NCBI RefSeq assembly: GCF_002245495.1
Contig: NZ_NQJF01000019.1
Coordinates: 1-48,376, forward strand
DNA: 48,376 bases
Direction: 5' to 3'
From: Oceanimonas baumannii
Lineage (GTDB): Bacteria; Pseudomonadota; Gammaproteobacteria; Enterobacterales; Aeromonadaceae
Shown: positions 8,598 to 16,582 of the stretch, in pieces
Layout of the letters: every line of letters starts with the position of its first letter
Position numbering within the stretch: position 1 is the first letter of the stretch
Notes under the pieces: generated by a model
Told to the model about the DNA's origin: nothing
Seen by the model: the letters and a program-made list of their open reading frames with translations, nothing else
Database searches by the model: none
Position numbers and translations under genes: made by a program

Positions 8598-8615
8598 ATT
8601 ACTGAAAATAGAGGT

Positions 8616-9839
8616 TCAGACTTCGGCAACAGGCAGTTCAACCTGCTCTTTAATTTTATCGACGATGTAACCACCGATGGGAATAGCGGACGTCGCTGCC
8701 GGTGATGGTGCATTACACACATTCAGGGTGCGCTTGGTATTTACAAACAAAAAGTCATCGACCAGCTTGCCATCTTTGGATACCGCCTGTGCGCGGATGC
8801 CGGCGGGATAGGGGGTGAGATCGTCAACCTTGAGGCTGGGGCAGTACTTGCGTACCAGTTCCAGGTAGCCAGCTTTGTTAAGCGAGTTCTTCATCTCGGT
8901 CAGGCCGGGTTTGAGGTTTTTCATCAGTACCTTGAGGATGCCCGGATAGGTGAGCATTTCCAGGGTGTCACTCAGTGAAATATCACGCTTGTTGTAACCT
9001 TCGCGCTTGAATGCCAGCACGGCATTGGGGCCCACGGTGACGGTGCCGTCGATCATACGGGTCAGGTGCACCCCGAGGAACGGCATGTTCGGATCCGGGA
9101 TCGGATAAATCAGGTGATTCACAATCTGATTGTGCTCGGGCTTCAGCAGATAGTACTCGCCGCGGAAGGGGCAAATCTTGAATTCTGGCTCCAGGCCCAG
9201 CATGCGTACCACTCTGTCAGCCATCAGGCCGGAGCAGGACACCAGGAACTTGCCCTGGAAGTCGCCCTGGGTGGTCTGCACCACTACCTGCTCCGCTTCC
9301 TCTTTAAGGCCGGTCACTTCGGTGCTGAAACGGATTTCACCGCCCAGACGCTCAAACTCCTTGCCCATGGCAGCTGTGACTTTTTTGTAGTCCACAATGC
9401 CGCTGGAGGGCACAAAAATACCGCCCAGGCCGGTGATGTTGGGCTCTCGCTCTTTCAGCTCGTCGGCATTGAGCCAGTAGCGCTCCAGGCCGTTGGCTTC
9501 ACTTCGGTCCCACAGTGCCTTCATGCGATCCATTTCCAGCTCGTTGGTGGCAACCAGCAGCTTGCCGCATTCGTCAAAGGGTATATCGTGTTCGCGGCAA
9601 AAGGCCTTGGTGGCGAGGTTGCCTTCCAGGCAGAACTTGGCCTTCAGACTGCCGGGGGTGTAATACACACCGGCATGGATGACGCCACTGTTATGACCGG
9701 TCTGGTGACGGGCCGGGCCGCTTTCCTTTTCCAGCAACAGCATTTTGCTGTCGGGGTAGTTTTTTTTAAGCTGCCAGGCGGTAGACATGCCGACGATGCC
9801 GCCGCCGATAATAATAAAATCAAACACTGTGCTGCTCAC
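8616..9839 (-). CDS. lhgO: L-2-hydroxyglutarate dehydrogenase/oxidase LhgO
   Basis: A 407-residue membrane-associated FAD enzyme that oxidises L-2-hydroxyglutarate to 2-oxoglutarate and feeds electrons to the quinone pool. The N-terminal dinucleotide fold FIIIGGGIVGMSTAWQL is followed by family signatures HQTGHNSGVIHAGVYY near residue 45, ADELKEREPNITGLGGIFVPSSGIV near 124, and the C-terminal NAPSPAATSAIPIGG. These match E. coli LhgO (YgaF) closely. The start is GTG (complement of 9837-9839); the ribosome site is weak. It follows glaH on the same strand and completes the glutarate-to-2-oxoglutarate route. Confidence 0.93.
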   Translation of the reverse strand: MSSTVFDFIIIGGGIVGMSTAWQLKKNYPDSKMLLLEKESGPARHQTGHNSGVIHAGVYYTPGSLKAKFCLEGNLATKAFCREHDIPFDECGKLLVATNELEMDRMKALWDRSEANGLERYWLNADELKEREPNITGLGGIFVPSSGIVDYKKVTAAMGKEFERLGGEIRFSTEVTGLKEEAEQVVVQTTQGDFQGKFLVSCSGLMADRVVRMLGLEPEFKICPFRGEYYLLKPEHNQIVNHLIYPIPDPNMPFLGVHLTRMIDGTVTVGPNAVLAFKREGYNKRDISLSDTLEMLTYPGILKVLMKNLKPGLTEMKNSLNKAGYLELVRKYCPSLKVDDLTPYPAGIRAQAVSKDGKLVDDFLFVNTKRTLNVCNAPSPAATSAIPIGGYIVDKIKEQVELPVAEV

Positions 9840-9931
9840 TCTTTAGTAGAGAAGACAACGCCGGGCTGTCCCCGGCGGTCTTATATGGTTGCTTTGAATA
9901 TCCGGGTGCCAGCGGCACCTTGTCAATGTTT

Positions 9932-10900
9932 TCAGCCCTGGTTAGGGTTTTTCAGGGTTTTGGCATGAGTGAAGTAACCGCGTTGGCGCATCAGCTCACG
10001 GCGCAGGCCATCGTGGGCGATAAACTTATCACGGCCGTGCAGCCAGAAGTGGTTGTTGATCAACAGGAAAGATCCGGTAGGCACCGGTACCGACAGGCGG
10101 TGGGCACTGGTTTCCAGGGCATCGGACAGGTCTGCCAGCCAGACACCTTCTTCATAGTTTTTCGGCTGCACAAACTGGTCGATGTAAGACATGATGGGCT
10201 TGCCACTGCGATCGGTGTCGAACACGGCATGATACACGTCTTTGGTGGTGTTCTTGCTGGGCGGTGCAGCCCAGCGCATTACCCGGCGGGCCATCGGATC
10301 GGCATAGAAACGCTCCAGATGCTCCCAGTCGTCCAGGTGCAGCAGCAGAGAGTTACCGCCTTCCATGTTTTGCTCGTCAATCTTCAGCATCAGCACATAG
10401 TCGGTGTCCTGCTCTACAAAGGTACCGTCGTTATGCAGTTCCATCACTCTGTGGGCCTGGCGCAGGTAGCTGTCGGAAGTGTCTTTGTTCTGCACAACAA
10501 AGCGGGCGTAATACTGGCCGCTCATGGCATCAAAATTAGAACGGCCAAAGAGGTGAGCCACGGCGGTGGTGAACTTGACCATGTCTTCGGCCTGCTCTAC
10601 CTGGTTGAGTCCTTCCGGAGTGATCAACAGGCCGCCGGTGTTGCGATCCACCAGGGTGTTAATTAACAGCGGCTGCAGTGCCTGACCGCACAGATCATTG
10701 AGGATCTGGGCGACCCGGAAGCGCAGAAAGGATTTGTACTCCAGTGCCTGTACCGGCCACTCGGCAGTTGCTTCCAGATACGCTTTTACGGTTTTTTCAT
10801 CAAAGCGCAGTTCCAGCAGACGTTCAGACTGGGTGGACGGAGCCAGGGTGAAACCCTGGTACTGATGGTTGGCGAAATCGGCGGTGGCGATATTAGACAT
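9932..10900 (-). CDS. glaH: glutarate 2-hydroxylase GlaH (CsiD)
   Basis: A 322-residue Fe(II)/2-oxoglutarate-dependent dioxygenase that converts glutarate to L-2-hydroxyglutarate, with 2-oxoglutarate oxidised to succinate. The iron-binding facial triad is visible as H156-x-D158 in ELHNDGTF and a distal H288 in LHGRDKF. The length and the segment [21 protein letters not shown] match the CsiD family. The ATG at 10900 has AAGGA seven bases upstream. The gene is divergent from glaR and is followed by lhgO. In E. coli the operon continues with gabDTP; those genes are absent here. Confidence 0.94.
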   Translation of the reverse strand: MSNIATADFANHQYQGFTLAPSTQSERLLELRFDEKTVKAYLEATAEWPVQALEYKSFLRFRVAQILNDLCGQALQPLLINTLVDRNTGGLLITPEGLNQVEQAEDMVKFTTAVAHLFGRSNFDAMSGQYYARFVVQNKDTSDSYLRQAHRVMELHNDGTFVEQDTDYVLMLKIDEQNMEGGNSLLLHLDDWEHLERFYADPMARRVMRWAAPPSKNTTKDVYHAVFDTDRSGKPIMSYIDQFVQPKNYEEGVWLADLSDALETSAHRLSVPVPTGSFLLINNHFWLHGRDKFIAHDGLRRELMRQRGYFTHAKTLKNPNQG

Positions 10901-10958
10901 GGGAGCTTCCTTGTATCGATACTTTGTTGACGAATGCGACCAATGTCGCTGTATATAT

Positions 10959-10974
10959 AAAATGTCGACATTTT
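10959..10974. promoter_or_regulatory. probable GlaR operator in the glaH-glaR intergenic region
   Basis: A perfect 16-bp palindrome AAAATGTCGACATTTT. It contains ATGT-N5-TTTT, the form I recall being reported for E. coli GlaR/CsiR half-sites. It lies about 60 bases upstream of glaH and about 90 bases upstream of glaR, in a good position to repress glaH. A further AATGTCG occurs about 20 bases to the left. Confidence 0.6.
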
Positions 10975-10987
10975 TGATTTATGTCAA
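10974..10987. promoter_or_regulatory. FNR-like site between glaH and glaR
   Basis: TTGAT-TTAT-GTCAA matches the FNR/ANR consensus TTGAT-N4-ATCAA at 9 of 10 positions. It abuts the palindrome attributed to GlaR. It might place glutarate use under oxygen control, or be a CRP-like site. No expression evidence is available from sequence. Confidence 0.4.
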
Positions 10988-11002
10988 TCATTAGTGGTGA
11001 TT

Positions 11003-11032
11003 TTATGATCTCCGTTACAATTTCGTTATAAT
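11003..11032 (+). promoter_or_regulatory. probable sigma-70 promoter of glaR
   Basis: A perfect -10 TATAAT at 11027-11032 with a weak -35 TTATGA at 11003-11008 and an 18-base spacer. The predicted transcript start is about 25 bases before the glaR ATG. Confidence 0.5.
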
Positions 11033-11062
11033 GCGCGCATTCATTCCGAACGAGACACCACC

Positions 11063-11752
11063 ATGAGCAACCTCGAGGCCCCGCGGGAAAATCTGGCCCG
11101 TACTGCCTATCAACAACTGAAACAGGACATCATTGAAAGTTACTTCAGCCCTGGCGAAAAGCTACTGATGAGTGGCTTGAAAACCCGTTATGGCCTGGGG
11201 GTAAGCCCGCTGCGGGAAGCGTTGTCGCAGTTGGTGTCGGAACGGTTGGTGACCGCCGAGAGTCAGCGAGGTTTTCGCGTCAGTCCGATGTCGGTGGCAG
11301 AGCTGCAGGATATTTATGATGCCCGCGCTCAGCTGGAAGGTCTGATTGTGGAGCTGGCCATGGCGCGGGGAGACGATCTGTGGGAGGCCGGAGTGGTGGC
11401 GGCTCATCATGCGCTGGCCAAGGTAACGCACCTGGATTCAGTGGAAGATCAGCTGAACCAGTGGGATGGCCGCCATCAGGCGTTTCATGAAGCGGTTGCG
11501 GCCGGCTGTAACTCGCCTCAGTTACTGGTGGTACGTCAGATGCTGATGGATCAGGCCGCCCGTTACCGGCATCTGTGGCTGAAACGCACGGTGTTCAGTG
11601 AACAGGCCCTGGCCGACAAGCAGCAGGAGCACCAGAGTCTGCTGCACGCTATTCTTGCGCGGGACCCTCAGGCGGCAGCCATGATGCGTGAACATCTGCA
11701 AAGTCCGGTGGCCATTATCACCCGGGTGCTGGCTGAACAGGGGATGGGCTGA
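11063..11752 (+). CDS. glaR: GntR/FCD-family repressor of glutarate use, GlaR (CsiR)
   Basis: A 229-residue regulator. The N-terminal winged HTH spans residues 8-75: AYQQLKQDIIESYFSPGEKL, then GLGVSPLREALSQLVSERLV and a GFRVSPMS wing. The C-terminal FCD ligand domain has the expected metal-site histidines around H157 (AFHEAV) and the terminal EHQSLLHAILARD segment. In E. coli, GlaR represses glaH and is released by glutarate. The divergent position next to glaH-lhgO supports the same role. The ribosome site (CGAG) is weak. Confidence 0.9.
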   Translation: MSNLEAPRENLARTAYQQLKQDIIESYFSPGEKLLMSGLKTRYGLGVSPLREALSQLVSERLVTAESQRGFRVSPMSVAELQDIYDARAQLEGLIVELAMARGDDLWEAGVVAAHHALAKVTHLDSVEDQLNQWDGRHQAFHEAVAAGCNSPQLLVVRQMLMDQAARYRHLWLKRTVFSEQALADKQQEHQSLLHAILARDPQAAAMMREHLQSPVAIITRVLAEQGMG

Positions 11753-11790
11753 CACGTCCTTCTTGCTTCCTGTTATTCTTTCTCCTGATA

Positions 11791-11820
11791 AAACGGGCTT
11801 CCATGCGGAAGCCCGTTTAC
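11791..11820 (+). terminator. terminator after glaR
   Basis: Perfect 12-bp stem AAACGGGCTTCC/GGAAGCCCGTTT with an ATGC loop, about 40 bases after the glaR stop. The T tract is short (TTT then AC), so efficiency may be modest. Confidence 0.7.
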
Positions 11821-11961
11821 GTTGTGAGCATGTTCTTCCCTGGCTATTTCGGACATGTTTGGCCATAGACCCCGCCGGTTGTCGCTTTCTTTTATAGTTT
11901 TATCTCGATACAAATTAAGGATTTATTATTTTTTAAATGATGCTCTTGCACCTGCAAGTTC

Positions 11962-12001
11962 AGATGTGTAAACATTCGGATGCGTAGGTGTCTAGATGTC
12001 T
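11962..12001. promoter_or_regulatory. MetJ operator: five phased met boxes upstream of the metE remnant
   Basis: Five consecutive 8-mers in strict 8-base phase: AGATGTGT, AAACATTC, GGATGCGT, AGGTGTCT and AGATGTCT. Against the met box AGACGTCT they score 6, 4, 4, 6 and 7 of 8. Tandem met boxes bound by MetJ dimers with S-adenosylmethionine look exactly like this. The array ends 30 bases before the metE remnant start codon. It should repress the transcript covering metE and metF. The MetJ gene itself is not in the window. Confidence 0.8.
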
Positions 12002-12031
12002 ATTTCTCAAAGGGAGTATGGAGAGCATATA

Positions 12032-12623
12032 ATGGTCTTGTCACATAACCTGGGGTTTCCCAACATCGGTAACCGCCAACAATTGCAACTTTCGCTGGCG
12101 CCTTACTGGAAAGGGCAGTCCGGCTCCGATGAGCTGAGCACGATGGCCCTGCGAACCCGTCATGCCGCTGCGTAAGGCACAGCAACCTGCCTATCTGAAC
12201 TGGGCCGAAAAAGCATTTCGCCTGAGTGCCTCTGCGGTAGCGAACACTACTCAGATCCACACTCATATGTGTTATTCTGAATTCAACGAAATTATCGAGT
12301 CCATTGCCCGCCTGGATGCGGATGTGATTACCATTGAAACGTCACGCTCAGACATGGAATTGCTGGATGTGTTCCGGGATTTTGCCTATCCCAACGAGAT
12401 TGGCCCCGGTGTCTACGACATCCATTCTCCGCGTATTCCCACCGTGCAGGATATGGTCAAGCTGATCGAAAAAGCCGTGGCGCGTTTACCCAAGGAGCGT
12501 ATCTGGGGTAATCCCGACTGCGGTTTGAAGACCCGTAACAGGGAAGAGACTCGTGCCGCCCTGGCCAACATGGTTGCCGCGACGTTTGAGCTGCGCCGTG
12601 CTTACGCCGACGTCAAGGCATAA
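12032..12623 (+). pseudogene. metE: internally deleted metE (cobalamin-independent methionine synthase) remnant
   Basis: The frame from ATG 12032 (GGAGAG upstream) encodes the start of MetE: HNLGFPNIG, then PYWKGQSG and LRTRH. It ends four codons later at TAA 12173-12175. A second frame, open from 12162, encodes the end of MetE from PLRK (about residue 600 of 753) through [43 protein letters not shown] and NPDCGLKTR to the natural stop. So about 44 N-terminal codons are joined, out of frame, to about 150 C-terminal codons; roughly 1.65 kb of the middle is missing. The C-terminal piece keeps some zinc-site residues (the H-x-C of IHTHMCY and the C of NPDCGL) but lacks most of the barrel. Not functional as a methionine synthase. 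Confidence 0.92.
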
Positions 12624-12640
12624 TGGATTCACTTGAATAA

Positions 12641-13564
<924 letters not shown>

Positions 13565-13576
13565 CCAGCAGGCCAT

Positions 13577-13616
13577 AAAAATCCCCCGCCGGTGATGACG
13601 CCAGCGGGGGATTTTT
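13577..13616. terminator. bidirectional terminator between metF and glcA
   Basis: Perfect 13-bp arms AAAAATCCCCCGC (13577-13589) and GCGGGGGATTTTT (13604-13616) with a 14-base loop and flanking A/T tracts. It serves the two convergent genes. Confidence 0.9.
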
Positions 13617-13627
13617 TATCGTCAGTG

Positions 13628-15281
13628 TCAGCGTTGCAGGGCCATTAACGGGTCGGCCGCGCCCAGCAGATAGATAGCAGCCATGCCGAGCAGCCCCAGG
13701 ACCGTCAGGTAGTACAGGGTCGGCAGTGCTGTTTTGCGCAGAGTGGTGCCTTCCCGTCCCAGCAGGCCCACGGTTGCCGAGGCCGCCACAACGTTGTGGA
13801 TGGCCACCATGTTACCGGCGGCGGCCCCCACGGCCTGCAGGGCCACCATCATAGCGGTAGACAGACCCAGAGCCTGGGCAGTTTCGAACTGGAACTGGGC
13901 CAGCATCAGGTTGGAGACGGTGTTGGAGCCGGCGATAAAAGCTCCGAACGCTCCGATCACGCCACTGACGGCCGGGAAGAAGCCTCCCATCAGATCGGCG
14001 GCAAAGGTGGCGGTGGTCACAGGCATACTGGCGATGTCGGCCGCATTCACGCCCGAGTTGATGAAGATGCGCACCATGGGGACGGTGAACAGCAGCACGA
14101 AGCCGGCACCGACCAGGGTTTTACCCGACTCACCGATGGCTTTGCCCAGGGGAACCAGTGAGCGGGACTGGAGTAACGCCGCGATAATGGCGACCAGCAG
14201 CAGCAGGCCACCGGGCAGGTAGAGCGGCTGGATGCCGGCGCTGATACCCGACTCACCCAGGATGTTGCTGAAGCTGAAACTCAGGCTGGTCAGCCAGCCC
14301 TTGACGGTATCGTTAGTCCGGCTGAGAACCAGCAGGGCCGGCAGTAGTATATAGGGCAGCCAGGCCAGCACCAGGCTCATGGGTCGGCCCTTCCTTCTCT
14401 TCCGGAAAATCCCAGCGGCTGGCTGGGATAAAAAATCCCTTGCGTGCTGCCGTTACCACGATAGCCAGGCCAACGAGTCCGCCGAGCAAAGAAGGAAACT
14501 CCGGGCCGAGTAGTACGCCTGTCAGCGCGTAGGGGATGGTAAAGGCCAGGCCGGCAAAAAGTGCGAAAGGGGCTATTTCCAGACCTTCTTTCCAGCTTCT
14601 GTTCTTGCCGAAGAAGCGGGTCAGCATCATCGTCATCAGCACCGGCATCAGGGTGCCGGTAATGGCATGAAGAATGGCGACATTGCCGGTGACCAGTTGC
14701 AGATAGGCCGGCCAGTCGGAACCGACGCTGGCCAGCCCCGGAGCCATGGCCTGAGTGTCAAGGCCGCCGGTCACTCCCACTACGATAGGGGTCCCCACGG
14801 CACCGAAGGAAACGGGTGTACTCTGGATCATCATGCCCATCAGTACTGCTGCCAGGGCGGGAAAACCCAGTGCGACCATCAGAGGGGCGGCAACGGCCGC
14901 CGGAGTACCGAAGCCGGACGCACCCTCAATAAAAGAGCCGAAACACCAGGCGGCGATGATGGCCTGAACCCGGCGATCAGGGGAAATGGCGGTAAAGCCG
15001 TTACGGATGGCAGTGATGGCACCGGTGTGCTTCAGGGTGTTGAGCAGCAGGATGGCGCCAAAAATAATCCACAGCAGGGACACCGACATGGCGATGCCCT
15101 GCAGGCTGGAGGCGATGACGCGGGTGGCCGACATGTCCCATACAAACAGGGCGATGACCACCGTCAGCCCGAAGGCGAAGGGCATCGCCTTTTTGGCCGG
15201 CCATTGCAGCACCAGCAGCAAGATGGCGGCCAGCAATATCGGCGAAAACGCGAGTAGTGCTAACAGGGTGTTAGATATCAT
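13628..15281 (-). pseudogene. glcA: glycolate/L-lactate permease (GlcA/LldP family) with a +1 frameshift
   Basis: Two overlapping minus-strand frames, 15281-14313 and 14380-13628, together cover one LctP-family permease. If the frame is restored the product has about 550 residues (LldP 551) and some 14 membrane helices. The upstream part has [19 protein letters not shown]; the downstream part has SGVIGAFGAFIAGSNTVSN. The break lies at CCC 14388-14390: removing one base there joins ...PEEKEG to [15 protein letters not shown] in frame. As given, the protein stops after 24 wrong residues. The start ATG has AAGGAA seven bases upstream. Its place beside glcC, with two GlcC-type operators, favours glycolate (GlcA) over lactate. 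It could be a real lesion or a base-call error in a short homopolymer. Confidence 0.85.
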
Positions 15282-15393
15282 TCTTCAATTCCTTTTCAAG
15301 ATGAAATGCAATGGCAGTGAAAGTCACTGCTGTGTCGACGGGGCTGAGAGCGGGCTGTTCCGTTGCCTGGCCGATAGCCTGGGGGTGAAACGT

Positions 15394-15431
15394 CCGGATA
15401 ATTCCACCTGTCGATGGTTGTTATTATCCGG
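15394..15431. repeat. inverted repeat in the glcA leader
   Basis: Perfect 9-bp arms CCGGATAAT (15394-15402) and ATTATCCGG (15423-15431) with a 20-base loop, between glcA and its upstream operator. It could fold in the glcA 5' leader or be a regulator site. Apart from this repeat, the neighbouring hairpin and the two operators, the 303 bases between glcC and glcA hold no gene. Confidence 0.5.
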
Positions 15432-15464
15432 TTAATTTTTTGTTTTTATCTATGGTTTTGAGGG

Positions 15465-15477
15465 CTGGTGTAACCAG
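15465..15477. promoter_or_regulatory. GlcC-type operator upstream of glcA (site 1)
   Basis: CTGGT-GTA-ACCAG is a perfect 13-bp palindrome of the TGGT-N3-ACCA form used by PdhR/LldR/GlcC regulators of the FadR/FCD branch. It lies about 185 bases before the glcA start. Confidence 0.65.
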
Positions 15478-15532
15478 TTTCTAGAAGCAGCCTGATTTCT
15501 TTCTTATTAAAAGATATTTAAATACATGGGGT

Positions 15533-15563
15533 TATGTTGAAACCTGGCTAAGGTTTCAACATA
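15533..15563. repeat. perfect 13-bp inverted repeat between glcC and glcA
   Basis: Arms TATGTTGAAACCT (15533-15545) and AGGTTTCAACATA (15551-15563) around GGCTA. No T tract follows on either strand, so it is not an ordinary intrinsic terminator. It may be a weak terminator, an RNA-processing hairpin for a glcC-glcA transcript, or a binding site. Confidence 0.6.
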
Positions 15564-15571
15564 TTGCGTTG

Positions 15572-15584
15572 CTGGTAGTACCAG
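15572..15584. promoter_or_regulatory. GlcC-type operator at the 3' edge of glcC (site 2)
   Basis: CTGGT-AGT-ACCAG, a perfect 13-bp palindrome ending one base before the glcC stop codon. It is the second copy upstream of glcA, 107 bases (about ten helical turns) from site 1, which would allow looping by a dimeric regulator. Confidence 0.6.
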
Positions 15585-16376
15585 TTAGTCGGTCGTGGGC
15601 TTCTTACCCATCAAAGTGCGTTCCCAGCCACCGGAACGATCCAATCGCTGCTCTTCCTGCTCTATTTCCAGCAGTCGCTCACGGATATTGCGAATATGGG
15701 CGATGGCGGCCTTGCGCGCCCATTCCGGCCGCCGGCCGATCACTGCGTGGTAAATCTGGCGATGGTGGCGGTCTATCTGCTCCTTGTAGGGACCGCGATG
15801 GTAGAGGTTATTCACGGAGGCCAGTACGGTATTCAGCATCAGCTGCATCAGGCTTTGCAGGGTATGTACCAGCACCGGGTTATGGGAGGCTTCGCAGATC
15901 GACTGATGAAAGGCGTGATCAAGCCGGGCCGCCGCCATGGGATTGGCCTGAGCGGGCGGGGCCTGGTCAATGGCATTGAAGGCGTGGGTGATACGGTGGA
16001 AATCCTGTTCGGTACCACGGGTGGCAGCCATATAAGCCGCTTGTCCTTCAAGCAGCTCCCGTACCTCCAGCAGATCATAAAGTGTACGCGGATGATCGTT
16101 GAACAGGTAGGCCAGGGGGCTGTCGGTATCTTGCCTGGGCACCAGGCCGGTTACCACGGAACCCTGACCCTGGCGGGTTTCAATCAGTCCTCTTCCCCTT
16201 AACTCTTTCAGCGCTTCTCGTAATATGGTGCGGGAAACACCCAGTCGTTCCGACAGCTGGCGCTCGGAAGGAATTTTCTTGCCTGGCAGCAGGGTGCCGT
16301 CGAGGATCAATTGTTCCAGTCGTCGGGCGATGGCGCTGGAGATGGGTTCTCCAGCCGTTGAGATTGGTTCTACCAC
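15585..16376 (-). CDS. glcC: glycolate operon regulator GlcC (GntR/FadR family, FCD domain)
   Basis: A 263-residue regulator. The N-terminal winged HTH has the family pattern LEQLILDGTLLPGKKIPSER then LGVSRTILREALKELRGRGL and a wing RQGQGSVV. The FCD ligand domain follows from about residue 95, with D/H metal-site candidates (RLDHAFHQSI, HHRQIYHAV). It resembles the GlcC/LldR/PdhR branch. The start is GTG at 16376 with AAGGA about seven bases upstream. It is divergent from glcB across 206 bases and followed on its own strand by glcA. In E. coli, GlcC activates the glc genes in response to glycolate; the same role fits here. Confidence 0.88.
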   Translation of the reverse strand: MVEPISTAGEPISSAIARRLEQLILDGTLLPGKKIPSERQLSERLGVSRTILREALKELRGRGLIETRQGQGSVVTGLVPRQDTDSPLAYLFNDHPRTLYDLLEVRELLEGQAAYMAATRGTEQDFHRITHAFNAIDQAPPAQANPMAAARLDHAFHQSICEASHNPVLVHTLQSLMQLMLNTVLASVNNLYHRGPYKEQIDRHHRQIYHAVIGRRPEWARKAAIAHIRNIRERLLEIEQEEQRLDRSGGWERTLMGKKPTTD

Positions 16377-16404
16377 TTTAAGATCCTTCTCAAGTTACAA
16401 TCTT

Positions 16405-16455
16405 TGTTAACATTTAACTTATTAATAAATATATCTTTTATTTTTTGTGTTAACA
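16405..16455. repeat. two TGTTAACA palindromes in the glcC-glcB intergenic region
   Basis: TGTTAACA occurs at 16405-16412 and 16448-16455, 43 bases (about four helical turns) apart, in a very AT-rich stretch between the divergent genes. They may be sites for a second regulator or chance in AT-rich DNA. Confidence 0.4.
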
Positions 16456-16472
16456 ATTTTTAAAATAAAAAA

Positions 16473-16485
16473 CTGGTATAACCAC
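16473..16485. promoter_or_regulatory. GlcC-type operator upstream of glcB (site 3)
   Basis: CTGGT-ATA-ACCAC: the TGGT/ACCA core is intact and one outer base pair differs. It is 98 bases before the glcB start, in the divergent promoter region, the expected position for GlcC control of the catabolic operon. Confidence 0.65.
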
Positions 16486-16582
16486 TGCAGATAACGTTGG
16501 ACTGGCCGTCAGCGCGAATGTCACCCTTGCTCCACTTTCGGGGGATCCCGACACCTTGCTAACTTACAGGGAACGCAGAACG

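Noticed and set aside
9066..9968. 300-codon plus-strand frame opposite lhgO
   Set aside because: Antisense shadow of lhgO, whose family signatures are unambiguous. No ribosome site or domain supports the plus-strand frame.
11826..12031. Cobalamin riboswitch ahead of metE
   Set aside because: Only about 200 bases separate the glaR terminator from metE, and they hold met boxes; I could not find a B12-box-like core.
12000..12266. 88-codon minus-strand frame over the metE remnant
   Set aside because: It crosses the met boxes and the metE junction; the plus-strand MetE similarity on both sides of the junction explains the sequence better.
14667..15257. 196-codon plus-strand frame opposite the glcA permease
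   Set aside because: Low-complexity Gly/His/Gln-rich translation that mirrors a membrane protein on the other strand; a compositional shadow.
13628..15281. Two separate genes for the two permease halves, or programmed frameshifting
   Set aside because: The halves join seamlessly if one base is removed and each lacks part of the fold. CCC is not a known slippery signal and no stimulatory structure was evident, so a lesion or error is simpler.
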